In this document: positions 23,706 to 37,082 of the stretch, piece after piece | How positions within the stretch are numbered: position 1 is the first letter of the stretch | How the letters are laid out: every line of letters starts with the position of its first letter | DNA from: Unio delphinus | Lineage: Eukaryota; Mollusca; Bivalvia; Unionida; Unionidae | Direction: 5' to 3' | Length of the DNA stretch: 64,000 nt | Assembly: GCA_029339505.1 (NCBI GenBank) | Contig: JAQISU010000115.1 | Location: forward strand, 3,001,001 to 3,065,000 | Position numbers and translations under genes: made by a program | The notes under the pieces: model-generated | The model's input: the letters and a program-made list of their open reading frames with translations, nothing else | What the model was told of the DNA's origin: nothing | Database searches by the model: none

Positions 23706-24832
23706 GCTCACTAAATGTGTAGGAATGACTGAAGGGGTCGCTGTATTATTTAGCTGTGATAGTAAATCCATGGAAACATCATGATATTAAAAATTCAATA
23801 ACTTTAAATAATTGCATGCATCTTATATTTTTTAGTACAGACATATCGTTGATGTCTGGTCTATGTAGTGAAAGCCATACGAGGAGATTTATATGTGTTG
23901 AAACAAAGTGCTTTCAATTACGCACCAAAGTCTGTGCCGAATTTTAGTAATGAGTTTTTACTTTCAAGTTTGTAAAAGGACTACAAAATCCTTTAATTAT
24001 ATTATATTTTATGTCAACTTATTTATAGACTGGTTCATAGTGGGGTGTTTTTTTTTTTGGTACCGTAAATCCTGAAAGCCGTATTAGACAATTATGGGTC
24101 ATTATTAGCCTGGGGACTTACAGACAGGTACAAGCAAGTAGCGTTATACATGTTACCTACAATTTTGCACTCATTTTGCATCACCTGAGGCACGGCTATA
24201 ACACTCGGTGCAAATTTCTTGCTGCATGTTGGATCAAAAGTGCTCTCCAATCAGCAAGACTTATAAATCAAAACGGGCACTTATAGCTCGATTTGATTCG
24301 ATTGTTGTGTTTGTATATTGTTCGTATGATTTAAAGAGGAAGAGACGAGTTTTAGGAGAAGAAACCGTAAAGCTCGAAAGAGAACTGTTATACGCAGGTA
24401 GAATGGAGAAGGGATGGAATTGAAGAAGAAGGGAGAACATTGATAAATGTCATGTTATGAAAAACAAATAATACCACAGGACTTTGCCCAATGAGCCAGT
24501 CAAATAAAACAGTAAATCAAACAAATTGCATTGTATCACTACATCCAAAGGTAATTTATGTTGTTGTATCATTTCTGCTCCGCCGTAGTACGTTCGTTAA
24601 TGTTGCGGTACTATCCCATTAAAGTAGTGTATGTTGTACTACCTCTTTACTATAGGCATTGGCTGTTAATATATCATTACTGGCTAGCTACAGTTAAATT
24701 ATTTTGTTGTATAATTACTTTATGATAAATGTTGTCTGCGGTGGTGTCGTTAGTGCCTCATTAAAGGTACTTTATGTTGTTTCATATTTACTGCCTAATT
24801 TCTGATACTGTCTTTGATGTATCAATAATACC
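23706..24832. other. Unassigned 1.1-kb stretch
   Basis: AT-rich sequence. The open frame at 24208-24423 shows no recognisable domain or convincing splice sites. Nothing else supported. Confidence 0.4.
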
Positions 24833-24893
24833 TCACGATTCGTACTGTATCACGATTCGTACTGTATCGTACTGTATCACGATTCGTACTGTA
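24833..24893. repeat. Short ~17-bp repeat
   Basis: Four partial copies of TCACGATTCGTACTGTA. Confidence 0.8.
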
Positions 24894-24999
24894 TGTTGTT
24901 GCATTATTGCATCAGGAATACTTCACATTACGTAGTATATGTTGTTGTATACGTCACTACCGCACTATCTCTCTATACATATATATGCACGCACGCAGA

Positions 25000-25323
25000 C
25001 ATACATACATACATACATACATACATACATACGTACGTACGTACGTACGTACGTACGTACGTACATACATACATACATACATACATACATACATACATAC
25101 ATACATACATACATACATACATACATACTACATACATACATACATACATACATACATACATACATACATACATACATACATACATACAAACATACATACA
25201 TACATACATACATACATACCTACATACATACATACATACATACATACATACATACATACATACATACATACATACATACATACTACATACATACATACAT
25301 ACATACATACATACATACATACA

Positions 25324-25353
<30 letters not shown>
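25000..25353. repeat. (ACAT)n/(ACGT)n array, 350 bp
   Basis: ACAT tetramers with an internal block of ACGT (about 25032-25063) and two one-base slips (TACTACAT near 25128 and 25283) that shift register. Six frames remain open through it; none is coding. Confidence 0.97.
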
Positions 25354-25355
<2 letters not shown>

Positions 25356-25758
25356 GAGTACAGTTGGATTCTAGGCAGATAAGAAGAAGATATAGCATAA
25401 TACATAATAAGTGGATTCCAGAAAGAGTCATACTCGTATTCATTATCAATCATTGACGAGAAAGACGGAAAGAAAAAAGAGAGAAAGGAAACAAAAGCAT
25501 TTTAAATAAGAAACATTTTAAAATTGCATGAGAACTGTTTTTACGCGGGAAGGGCAGCAGGAAATGATATTATCCTGATTTTAGGGCTAGGCTGACAGTT
25601 TACAAATTTTTTATAACGTAAATGGGCGTTGTTGTTAAATTGATCAATTTATCTGAATGAGTTTCCTTATCAATGTTTGCTTCAAGTTAGAAAAATCATG
25701 ATAAGAGTTTTGATTAAGTATACACAGTCAACTGTACACCTACATCTATCCCTTAATC

Positions 25759-26620
<862 letters not shown>

Positions 26621-26672
<52 letters not shown>

Positions 26673-26849
26673 GCACACACACACACACATACGTGTATAT
26701 GCATGGTCAAATACATCTAAATGTATCAATTTTTTACATTTATTGTAAGGCGAAATATAATACTTTATGTTCATTCTTTACAGAAAATACAGTTAAAGTG
26801 AATGAAAGCATAGGGGAGAAGCCTCTATCTATCTATCTATCTATCTATC

Positions 26850-26926
<77 letters not shown>

Positions 26927-26928
26927 TT
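26621..26928. repeat. (CA)n and (CTAT)n microsatellites
   Basis: A CA run (26621-26688) with a GCAC interruption, about 130 bp of unique sequence, and a CTAT run (26825-26928) with one slip. Confidence 0.95.
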
Positions 26929-27298
26929 AGTCATATATACATAGTAAATGCAGCAAAAAAACAAAATGGATGGAACAAAATATCAGACATTGCGAAGCAC
27001 ATAGCAAAAATGTATTCATCTGTACCATTCATGTAGTCCAAATATAATTACTCCTCCCCCACCCCCACATGTCTGTATATGTGATATCAGGGACTGACCT
27101 TTGAAAACTCCTCACCCTTTTCTTTGCAAGTATTCAATTGTTTATATGCAAAACATTGAACGATACATTGCATATGTCATTGTTAACATGTCTTAATAAA
27201 ATGCGTTCTCAGCAAATATTCAAGTATTGTCAGTCTGTCACACAGTGTAAATGTTTTATAGTATGTAATAGATGTCGCTACTTGTCCCCTTACGTATC

Positions 27299-27379
27299 GT
27301 CTTCTTCTTTTTCTTTTCTTCTTCTTCTTCTTCTTCTTCTTCTTCTTCTTCTTCTTCTTCTTCTTCTTCTTCTTCTTCT
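27299..27379. repeat. (CTT)n microsatellite
   Basis: CTT triplets on plus, a pure purine/pyrimidine tract able to adopt H-DNA. Confidence 0.95.
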
Positions 27380-28496
27380 GTTATATTGCATTGCTTAAAT
27401 TTACATTTTTTCTTGTGTTATGTCATTCCTTCCTTTATTCCAAGCCCTACAATATCAATTTTGAATTGATCTAGTCAGATTGATCGTTTGAGTGTGAACG
27501 CATTCAAACTCATTATTTTTCTCATCCTTTTCTCGAACTCAATATTCATGTGCCTTATTTGACCTTATCATTTGCGTATCAAACTCATTCACACATTTCC
27601 CTTGTATACAAGCCAGATCGACAGGTGTATACGGAGCGACTATTTTCATCTTGTCATCGATAGGCCCCAATAGTTTTTCTGCTAGGAGATGGGCGATTTT
27701 CCCTCGATTTGTCCACCATAGGAAGTTATCCTAAGTATTTCTGAATGAAGCGTAAACCTCTTATGTATATCTTCATAGCATAACGAGTATTTTAACACCA
27801 GTAATATGCCAATTAAAACAAGTTACCAATAATGGTATGCACTTGATTGCGAAACCCTACATTCTTAACACCTGCGCAATCTTATGTATGTACATGTACA
27901 TACATGTATGTACATAGCTAATATGAGATTTGAAGTCAGCCCGAAGAAGGTCGACATAGGTAATGTATGTCTAGTTTGTATGATTCTTTCCCAATTAAAA
28001 GGGGCAAACAAAAGCTCAGATTGAAACTATCTAATAAGAAACACGAAACATAGCGGAACCTCTCTAAACAGAACCCTCATTAATCTCCATCCCTTTTTTT
28101 TTTTTTTGCTGTGGCAAAATTTTTATTCGTCTTCCCTTCCTAAGTATTCCTGCGTACTACTTAATTAGGTTTTATTAATTGTTGCATTACTGATTTTAAA
28201 GTTTCTGCTACACATCTTTTATTTTAAATAGTGTTTGCATTTATTATTAATTATTGTATAATGGCAAAATCGGCATCGAAAGCAATACTGTGGATAAAGG
28301 TAGCATTCATTAAAGACCGCAATGAAAAAATGATTTAGTGCATATGAAAATCAAACAAACTTAGCATTTTATTTATTTGTTTATTTAAGGTGACATTTTC
28401 TTTTTCAATTACCTTTAACAGAAACTGTGCATTCAGTAATTCAAAAACAAAATCTAGCATGGTCCCAGATATTAACAGTAACGTTTGTGTGTGGTT
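27380..28496. other. Unassigned stretch with one 22-bp palindrome
   Basis: No coding signal. A perfect palindrome lies at 27884-27905, centred on TACATGTA. The rest is AT-rich, with T-runs near 28085-28105. Confidence 0.5.
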
Positions 28497-28700
28497 TGTT
28501 GTTGTTGTTGTTGTAGGATTTATCGATCCTTTTATAGTCTATACATGACGGCCAGTATTAATGGTGCAGGAACCCGGGAAACTCCCGGAAAGAACCACCG
28601 ACCAGCGAGAAACTACTGAGACACTAACCTACGCAGACAGAGGTGAGATTGCAGTGATCCAAATGGAGAGCACTTTAGACCACTCGGTCACTTGGTACCC
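28497..28700 (-). mobile_element. tRNA-derived SINE, family A (copy 4)
   Basis: The (GTT)n start at 28497 and head near 28700 (minus-strand CAAGTGACCGAGTGGTCTAA) match copy 1, as do the internal GGAAACTCCCGGAAAGAACC (plus) and GCAGACAGAGGTGAGAT. A (ATGT)n array begins at its 5' edge, which hides any target-site duplication on that side. Confidence 0.8.
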
Positions 28701-28703
28701 CCC

Positions 28704-28930
28704 ATGTATGCATGCATGTATGTATGTATGTATGCATGTAGTATGTATGTATGTATGTATGTATGTATGTATGTATGTATGTATGTATGTATGTATGTAT
28801 GTATGTATGTATGTATGTATGTATGTATGTATGTATGTATGTATGTATGTATGTATGCATGTAGTATGTATGTATGTATGTATGTATGTATGTATGTATG
28901 TATGTATGTATGTATGTATGTATGTATGTA

Positions 28931-28997
<67 letters not shown>

Positions 28998-29012
28998 TTG
29001 CGTGCGTGCGCA
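28704..29012. repeat. (ATGT)n(GT)n(GCGT)n compound array
   Basis: ATGT tetramers with two ATGCATGTAGT interruptions (about 28731 and 28855), then GT dinucleotides, then GCGT tetramers. Confidence 0.97.
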
Positions 29013-29220
29013 ATTAAGGCGTTCGTTTCAGTTACTGACAGATACTAAAGATAGCGTCCATCGTGAAATCATCTTGTCTTTCTTAGGTAAATTACGAGCT
29101 AAAAAGTTTTTATCTAAACAAGCAAAATTATATTTAAAGAAAGAAACTAAAATTCAGGCTGTAGTAAGGCATATTTCTTTATTTAGGCCTTATATAAATG
29201 TGTTTAAAAAAACGACATAA
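29013..29220 (+). other. Open frame of unknown status beside a microsatellite
   Basis: About 69 codons stay open from the microsatellite edge to a TAA at 29218-29220. They encode a lysine-rich segment (REIILSFLGKLRAKKFLSKQ, then AKLYLKKETKIQAV). I recognise no family. The reading frame opens only because the tetramer array upstream is free of stops, and there is no convincing splice acceptor or start. Confidence 0.2.
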
Positions 29221-30457
29221 ATTATACTTTGCTAAGCTTGTTCTGATTATTAATATTATATTATGATTGCAATACACTGCATTATATATGACAAGGACGA
29301 TAACTTTAGTTTAGGATTGTAGCAGATTATAATGTTTGTTAAGATACACAGAGTAACCTAAAATATTCGGCAGCCTACACATACAGGAGCTAACCCCCTT
29401 TATATCACGAATACAATGAATTGAACTTTTTGCCGCAGGAAGTCACGAAGTGGTGGTTTCATCAAAGTTCCGCACCTTTATTAAATGACTCAGGTAAAGC
29501 AAAAGCATGTGGTTTGCTTCATCTAATTTGTTAATCAAATATTTATACAAGAAATAAAGACAATGTGGACCTAGATAGAACACTTGGCTTTGATGTGTTG
29601 TCGCTAACTTTAGTATAAGATAAGACGCAGAGTAGACTATACTTGGTTTATGTGTTATTGAATACCACCAGATATCACTGAGTGCGGGGTTCTGATTGTA
29701 GCTTATAGAAACAAGGAGCTTTCAGAACATCTTAGTTATTCTTGCACTATTAACTTACTATTCATCTTTACCGCAAACTGTCATGCCCCTCTGGTGTTAC
29801 GGCTCTTGTTAAGATAGGGACAAGTAGCCTGATAATTCGGAAGGACAGATCACAAAAGAACTTGATAGATTCTGTATTAATGCGGACAGGAAGAATGTAA
29901 ACACAGAAACTGGCCAATACAGGAGCGTGGAGGGATATTGGAACTATATCGCCTCATCACTACGATATTAATTCTCACCATATGTGTCACGTGAAAGTAA
30001 ACGTTTGACGGTACTACACTAATTAATTCTTGCAGGGTAGTTTACTTGTTTGCCAATTTAGTTATTTTCACAATCTACACATTTCATAATTAATGTCAGA
30101 AAGTTAGACCGATGGAGATAACAAAGAAGACACGAACAACTGTTTCTTAAAGAGTATTAACTGTCTGTTTTGAAACTGCAGTATAAAATAGTCTAGTTCA
30201 ACTATATTTCTCGAGTGATTTTGTCAGAGATCTGCCAGACGATGATCTGGTGACAAAACCCATTTCATTCAAAACAACTGAGTTTTCCTGGTAAATATCA
30301 TAACGAGGCTTTCTCAATATTTATAATAAAAAAAGGTGTTTGATTTGCTGTTGAGATGCAGTGACGTAAGCATCTTTCTGATGATCGGATGAAATTACTT
30401 TCTGTTGAAACATTTATATTTTCATTGGTTGATTGTGACTACCTCTTGCAGAGACGT
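29221..30457. other. Unassigned 1.2-kb stretch
   Basis: AT-rich unique-looking sequence with no exon, repeat or motif I can support. Confidence 0.4.
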
Positions 30458-30645
30458 TATTTTAAACAACGTTTAATGCTATTGATTTTTAAATAACGTT
30501 TAATGCTATTGATTTTAAAATAACGTTTAATGCTATTGATTTTTAAACAACGTTTAATGCTATTGATTTTTAAATAACGTTTAATGCTATTGATTTTTAA
30601 ATAACGTTTAATGCTATTGGTTTTTAAATAACGTTTAATGCTGAC
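30458..30645. repeat. 27-bp minisatellite, about 7 copies
   Basis: Units are built on TAACGTTTAATGCTATTGAT followed by TTTTAAA. Confidence 0.92.
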
Positions 30646-30892
30646 AATGTAATCTAGGACTGAATAATTCCAGAAATTATTTCAAGATAACTTTGAAAAA
30701 GCTTAAATTGTCGTTTGTAGTTTGGCGCATGTATAATTTGACCGAAGCACCTTCTGTCAGTAATGAAGCATTCACCACACTGTCAGTAATGAAGCATTCA
30801 CCACGCGAGAGTCTGATGAGACTCCAGTAGCTCACTAGCCGCCATCTTTAAAGCGATACGTTGGACTGCCCTGATTAATGGTAAGTTGATTG

Positions 30893-31030
30893 GTTTGTTG
30901 GGTTTAAGAGCACTTTTAACACATTATTGGCTACATATCGAGGAAACGGAGCTAAATGCCTTTATCAAAGACACACCAAGCAGAAGACCAGTATGAGTTC
31001 GACGCTCATCTAACTGACCTACCTGGGTTC
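30893..31030 (-). mobile_element. tRNA-derived SINE, family B (copy 2), 3' part
   Basis: The minus strand ends CCAATAATGTGTTAAAAGTG then CTCTTAAACCCAACA, matching the tail of the copy at 8288-8465. A B-box-like GAGCGTCGAACTCATAC lies about 100 nt upstream. The A-box end is not recognisable. Confidence 0.6.
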
Positions 31031-31558
31031 CACATGATAAGAATATATACATGTAGTTTTGATGAATAATACATGTTGATTAAAGTTGTTTTTGAAGAAT
31101 ACATAGTATGGACAAAATTAGAACAGGAAGTTTTGTGGATAGATAATACTGTGCTCCTTTGGGAACGTTTGCTTGTTAATATAAAAATTATTCCATTTCC
31201 ATGGTATCCGACCTAAATTGGCATGCCAATCTTGCATGCTGGAAAGTAGTAGGATCTGTTTCCCGACTTGTTAGTCAGTGACATCATTCACATAACAATG
31301 ACATCATTCCCAATTATGGCTAGTTTCGAAAATTCCCAGAACTGCCCTGCGGTGTACGAAGAATAGAAAGTGCGAACTTTTTATTTTATAATTCCTAATG
31401 AAATATTTAAATATGTATATGGGAGACAAATTATATCGCCACACTGGCGATATCACATGGAACTACTTTCTTTTCCCTGTTAGGAATATATCTACTCTTA
31501 TGTATGTTATTCAAATCTAAATTCTCCTATTAAGGATATTTAAGTGTTCTTCACCTGC

Positions 31559-31624
31559 TCCTTCTGTCTGTCTGTCTGTCTGCCTGCATGTCGATCTGTA
31601 TGTATGTATGTATGTATGTATGTA

Positions 31625-31678
<54 letters not shown>

Positions 31679-31692
31679 CGTGTGTGTGTGTG
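31559..31692. repeat. (GTCT)n(GTAT)n(GT)n compound array
   Basis: Tetramers pass into about 30 GT dinucleotides with GCGTGCG interruptions. Confidence 0.95.
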
Positions 31693-32327
31693 CCCCTCTC
31701 TCTATCTCTCTCAGGATAAGTAGATCTTAAAATTTGTCAAGACTGAAGACCTCCTAAGTATATATTTATTTAATCAGTTAGGATGCGCCATCAAACAATG
31801 CCTATAAGCGAACTACAAAATGTAGCCTTGAGTTATTAACGTTTTTAAATTAACTTAATTTTAAATTAATTTTCCATTCGAATTCTTCAAAGTATTAATC
31901 TCTGATCTTACATGAATTGTTGCTGTACGTTATTATGTCACCCATAAACGGACACATTTTTAGTCTTTTGTTTTGATTTTATATAGTAATACAATTTTAT
32001 TACGTGCTGATTCTAACTCTCAAGACAGTCATAATTATTTTGAAAACGCTGGAGAAATCGGGCATTTATGAGCATTTCATTGCAAACCTAAGTAAAGTGA
32101 TAATCGAAATTTCGAAACATCGGCTAGATTTGCCACGGCTAAAGACATTATCAAAAAATAAAGAAAAAGAATCGGTAAAGTAAATCCAAAGTCTGTTGAT
32201 TAAAGATGTATGGCGTCTGTATAATGTAATAGTTCTTGCCATGTTTCTAAAAATACCCCTATTCCAACAATGCTCAGTGTATCAAGAGCTGCACGAAATG
32301 TTTCAATGAATATAAAAATTGTTTCGT
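31693..32327. other. Unassigned stretch
   Basis: Nothing recognisable seen. The same holds for 31031-31558. Confidence 0.4.
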
Positions 32328-32771
32328 TTTAGTGTTTAAATAGCCATAATGTAATAAAACACACAGTGTTTAAATAGCCATAATGTAATAAAACACACAG
32401 TGTTTAAATAGACATAATGTAATACAACACACAGTGTTTAAATAGCCATAATGTAATAAAACATACAGTGTTTAAATAGCCATAACGTAATAAAACACAG
32501 TGTTTAAATAGCCATAAATGTAATAAAAAACAGTGTTTAAATAGCCATAATGTAATAAAACACACAGTGTTTAAATAGCCATAATGTAATAAAACACACA
32601 GTGTTTAAATAGACATAATGTAATACAACACACAGTGTTTAAATAGCCATAATGTAATAAAACACACAGTGTTTAAATAGCCATAACGTAATAAAACACA
32701 GTGTTTAAATAGCCATAAATGTAATAAAAAACAGTGTTTAAATAGCCATAAATGTAATAAAACACACAGTT
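32328..32771. repeat. ~33-bp minisatellite with 6-monomer higher-order repeat
   Basis: Thirteen monomers share GTGTTTAAATAGCCATAATG and TAATAAAACACACA. Diagnostic variants (GACATAATG, CATAACGTAA, CATAAATGTAATAAAAAAC) occur in the same order twice, with a spacing of about 201 bp. This defines a six-monomer higher-order unit. Confidence 0.92.
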
Positions 32772-33779
32772 TTTGGATCAGTAAAAAGTTAGCAATGCAA
32801 ACATTATTGTAAATTTCAGGTCTTATCGATATAGTAATATAGCTATTTAGCACATTAGCACAGCATTCAGATAAAGATCCATGCAAATCGACGGCTTTTG
32901 CCTTTGAATATAAAATAAAAGGATGATCTACTTTGTCTAGTAGAAAGAAGGAAATATTTTACTCATATTGTAAAAACATTTTGTATTGTCACTTGTTTTC
33001 CACTTCACTCTTGAACTATTTCCTCATTTTACTAAACACATAACGTATCTATCTTTTATTTATACAATTTTTAAAGCTGGTGATTGATAGTTGTCTGCGT
33101 TCTCACGAGCACCATAAGTTTGACGCAGTTGTCTTCACATTGACTGTGAAACGAACTTTTAGTGCATAGTAATAGCACGCGCTGCCCGTTTCTAAGTATG
33201 CGTATAGCAATGGCACGCGCTGCCCGCTTCTCTACAAAACAATAAAGAACTCTAAGTATGTTATAAAAATGTTACATTATCGCATACACACAAATAGGGG
33301 CGGTATACTTGAGGGTATGCATGCGATATCTTTCTAACGAAAGAAAAGGAAATTTATAGTACTAATAATATGCATAAACTTTTTTAAAAACAAAAAATGA
33401 CTGTCATCCCAGGAGGAAACTGTTGCGGGGGAAATATTTTAATATGAGCGTTAAAAAAAGCAATTCAATATTGTATTAAACACTCAATAAATATTGATTT
33501 ATTATTGAGTTACTGCATAGTAATTGTCTTGCTTGTTGCACGAAGACCAAGCAAGATGCAACAAACGTTATATTTTTCGTATACATTTGTCATTGCGTAC
33601 AATGCACATGGAAAGCATCACTATGCCAGGTAATGAATGCTATATTGACGTTCTTCCGACCAATCTAACCCGATGACTGGCATTCATATTACACTCTAAC
33701 ATTTACCGATTACTATCAAAAAAATTTCACATAAAAATTACAGTTATGGTTGGTACTGATGATAATAGCAAAGAGAATT
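32772..33779. other. Unassigned 1-kb stretch
   Basis: Contains two short related segments, GCACGCGCTGCCCG at about 33176-33189 and 33214-33227. Otherwise nothing supported. Confidence 0.4.
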
Positions 33780-33945
33780 AGAAAACATTCCTGAAATGCA
33801 TACTGTAAAATAACTTATATTTGGTTTGGACTTTTTTAAATAAAACATTTCAGTCATGTCGCTACGATGTCTGCAGTATGGCAGTTTATAGTGGCATGAC
33901 TCGGCCGGGGATAGAACTCCTGATCTCCCACATCTGAGGCGGACG
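33780..33945 (-). mobile_element. tRNA-derived SINE head, family D
   Basis: The minus strand reads CGCCTCAGATGTGGGAGATC, then AGGAGTTCTATCCCCGGCCG and AGTCATGCCAC, near 33945-33890. This matches the usual layout of a tRNA-like B box with TCCCCGGCCGAGTCAT, which I recall from mollusc SINEs. The A-box side runs into the adjacent minisatellite. Confidence 0.6.
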
Positions 33946-34390
33946 TGTATCATCAGTGTAGTTCTCTAAGTATTAATCCGATTAACTTTATATATTCGTG
34001 TATTATCAGTGTAGGTCTCTAAGTATTAATCCAATTAACTTTATAAGTTCGTATATTATCAGTGTAGGTCTGTAAGTATTAATCCGATTAACTTTATATG
34101 CTCGTGTATCATCAGTGTAGGTCTCTAAGTATTAATCCAATTAACTTTATAAGTTCGTGTATTATCAGTGTAGGTCTGTAAGTATTAATCCGATTAACTT
34201 TATATATTCGTGTATTATCAGTGTAGGTCTCTAAGTATTAATCCAATTAACTTTATAAGTTCGTATATTATCAGTGTAGGTCTGTAAGTATTAATCCGAT
34301 TAACTTTATATGCTCGTGTATCATCAGTGTAGGTCTCTAAGTATTAATCCGATTAACTTTATATCTTCGTGTGTCATCAGTGTTTCGGTT
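33945..34390. repeat. 53-bp minisatellite, about 8 copies, dimeric
   Basis: Units share CAGTGTAGGTCTCTAAGTAT and TAATCCGATTAACTTTATA. CCGATT and CCAATT forms alternate, as do TCTCTAAG and TCTGTAAG, so the basic amplified block is at least a dimer (about 107 bp). The unit includes the start of the neighbouring SINE head. Confidence 0.92.
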
Positions 34391-35032
34391 TCAATAATCG
34401 TCTGCAGATAATCAAACGTGCTTGCCATTAGCTACTTATTCTAAATAAACATTACATACATAAATAAGATGTATAGTGAATTTAATTGCAAATAGGAGAA
34501 CTATTTTAATTGTCGTATGCATTTCCGATAGTTTGTGAGGAGGCGCTTTCCACGAAACAAGAGTGTGAATTAAATTAAGTAAAATACAATTTATCCCAAA
34601 AATACAAACTGATCAGGCACGATATGTGAGCGGTTGTATATTTTATCAGAGTTCTCGTGGTTGTCATGATCGTCACTAAGAATGACAGTAAACGTGCTTT
34701 TCTACATTAGCTTTAACTTTGTGTCCAATAGATTACATATAGGGAAAGTGTTGACACCTATTTATTTATCTATACGTATGTCTGTGCACATAGTTGATTT
34801 ATGAACGGTGCGCGTGACCGATACAAATGCGAGTGACAATAATTAGGACAATATCCTTGGAAATACTACGTAGAGAAAAACGTAAGTCACCCATATATGT
34901 ACTTGAAATCAATCATGGATGCTAAAGGTTACTTTAGTTGCTTATGTTTAGTGTTTTATGTACTAGAATTAATTATGGTTCATACACTTAATTCATATGC
35001 TGTTAAATCTTAATGTGAAAAAAAACATATTT
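34391..35032. other. Unassigned stretch
   Basis: No feature seen. Confidence 0.4.
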
Positions 35033-35350
35033 GTCATCGGCCAGCAGAATGACATTTCCTTCATATACAAGCTATCTTACAAAATAATCAAATGGCAGTA
35101 ATCGGCCAGCAGAATGACATGTCTTTAATATACAAGCTACCGTACAAAATAATCAAATGGCTGTCATCGGCCAGCAGGATGACATGTCTTTCATATACAA
35201 GCTATCGTACAAAATAATCAAATGGCAGTCATTGATCAGCAGGACGATATGTCTTTTGTATACAAGCAATGCCAAAGGATTAAATGGTGGTCATTGGCTA
35301 GCCGGATGATGTAACGTTTGTATGCTAGCTATTGTACAAAATTATCAAAT
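35033..35350. repeat. ~64-bp minisatellite, about 5 copies decaying rightward
   Basis: Units contain ATCGGCCAGCAGAATGACAT, TATACAAGCTA and AAAATAATCAAATGG. The last two copies carry many substitutions. Confidence 0.88.
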
Positions 35351-36839
35351 TATTTTGAAAAACGTGTAATACCATGAAATCTCGACACGACCATAGACAA
35401 TTAAATAATGTATATTGACACTGATGGCTTAAATTAATAAATACACATATTTCACGTTGAACCATTTTGATTTAATAATTCAGGCAGTATTTGATTGTCC
35501 TTTTTAAAATGTTATGCCAGTTTTGAAACATGTCTTTAGATTCAATTGTAAATAATTAAAGACTTTTTTAATTGTGTCAACCAGAAGACCTTTTCTCGAT
35601 GGATAATGCGTATGAAAGTTCATTAAGTTCTTTTTGAATAATTTAAAGGAACTGTCTGTAAAATCAAACTCTTTTTAACCGATGGATAATGTATTTGAAA
35701 GTTCAAGGCCTTCTTATGGGAATAAATTGAAAACAGTTTTGCGATATTTAAATTAAAGAACATTGTACAGATGAAAATAAATTGGAAGTTTCATGAATTC
35801 TTACCAGATTATAAAAACATCATTAGTGACTCAACAGAGCACAGCTGCAAAGACAATGAAGGCAATAAGGATTATGTTGACAAAGCAATGACGAATTGAA
35901 AAAAGAATTAGACAAACCTACATACGCACACACATACATATACAGACACCAACCACCATAACAACACCAACCACCATAACAACACCAACAACAACACAAC
36001 ACAATACTTATCTCCAATACCTGCCCGCAAAGACATCGACGGCAAGAGAAACTAAAATTTTGAAGGAAATAACAAGAAAATGAAGACGAGCAGAGCATGT
36101 ACTCAAGTTCGATCACATAAGTTCGTAAAGAATGACTTAGGCAACAATGAAGACAGCCAAACAAATTAGAACAACATCCTATTATCATCCAGTAGGAAAT
36201 ATATACGAACCAAATGAACCAACGTAAATTTTTCAGTGGCAATAGTAAACAATTATATGCATTTTTGGTCATGTTGTATCACACGCGAAGATGCATATTG
36301 ACCGGAAACTCGGGCCATTAACTCTGTACTTTAAAAAGTCTCAATGAACTGAATTGGAGTTGAATTGGAATATATACTGGCTTGGCATGCAGAAAACGTA
36401 ATCCAAATCATGCAAGAAACAAAACATTCATTCTAGTTTTCACTTTTACGTCTGTAGCGGTTCTTGTTGTATTCAAGTATTTGACTTTTTGATCGAGGAT
36501 TTAGTTAGAAAGGAATCGAACTGCAGAGGTAATCAACCATGAAAATAAACATGAGAAATAAATTTGTGTCAAAAATGATTTCGACGGTGATGGATTTTGG
36601 GGAAATGTTTTAGAAGGATTTTAAAGTCGATGGGGTCGTGAAAAAGAAATAGAAGCTAATAGGTTCGTATATAACTTTAGACTGGTCAGTATTTGTCACT
36701 GAAATGCATGCACACAGCATCAATTGTATTTTCTGGAAATGTAAATATACTTGGCGCAACGTACACCGTTACGCGTGCTGGATGTTTAAGTTCTGTCGGA
36801 CGAGTGAGACTTGTATAATTTTACTCACGTTTATGTCAG
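35351..36839. other. Unassigned 1.5-kb stretch
   Basis: The long minus-strand open frame at 35823-36272 (cysteine-rich) reads across an ACC/AAC-rich low-complexity patch (35940-36005). It shows no known domain and no splice context, so I do not call it a gene. Nothing else seen. Confidence 0.4.
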
Positions 36840-37082
36840 GCTTTGCATCAGAGCCGTTATCTTAAGGGCCCGGTGATGCAAGATCATTGTGCATTTGTTT
36901 TATATTTTTATAGTGGGTGACGCCGCAGACGATACTAGCTCGTGGCGTCGTTTCGTCGAGCGCAAACTCTTTATGGACCTATGGCTTGTGAAAAAGTGCT
37001 CTCAGTAGAAACTCACGTAATGTTTATTTTTGGTGTGCGGTTACCGCCATTTTCCAGTGATAAATGTTAGAATTTTTCAATG
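36840..37082 (+). promoter_or_regulatory. CpG-dense candidate promoter with YY1-like motif and 5' splice donor
   Basis: CpG is frequent here, for example in GTGACGCCGCAGACG and GGCGTCGTTTCGTCGAGCGC, unlike the CpG-poor surroundings. ACCGCCATTTTCC (core 37044-37053) resembles the YY1 motif often found just downstream of start sites. Then comes CAATG^GTAAGTCG, a strong donor after position 37082. The arrangement would fit a non-coding first exon, or one that ends on its ATG. No second exon was identified, so the gene, if real, lies farther on. Confidence 0.3.

Noticed and set aside
24893..25456. Long overlapping open frames of HTYI and MYVC repeats
   Set aside because: They are (ACAT)n read in different frames and strands, with no start context, domains or codon signal. 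The same applies to 28561-29048 and 6317-6687.
32328..32771. CRISPR-like array
   Set aside because: There are no unique spacers between the repeats. The whole unit repeats, in eukaryotic intergenic DNA.
35823..36272. 149-codon cysteine-rich minus-strand frame
   Set aside because: It crosses an ACC/AAC low-complexity patch, has no signal peptide, no known cysteine spacing and no splice support.
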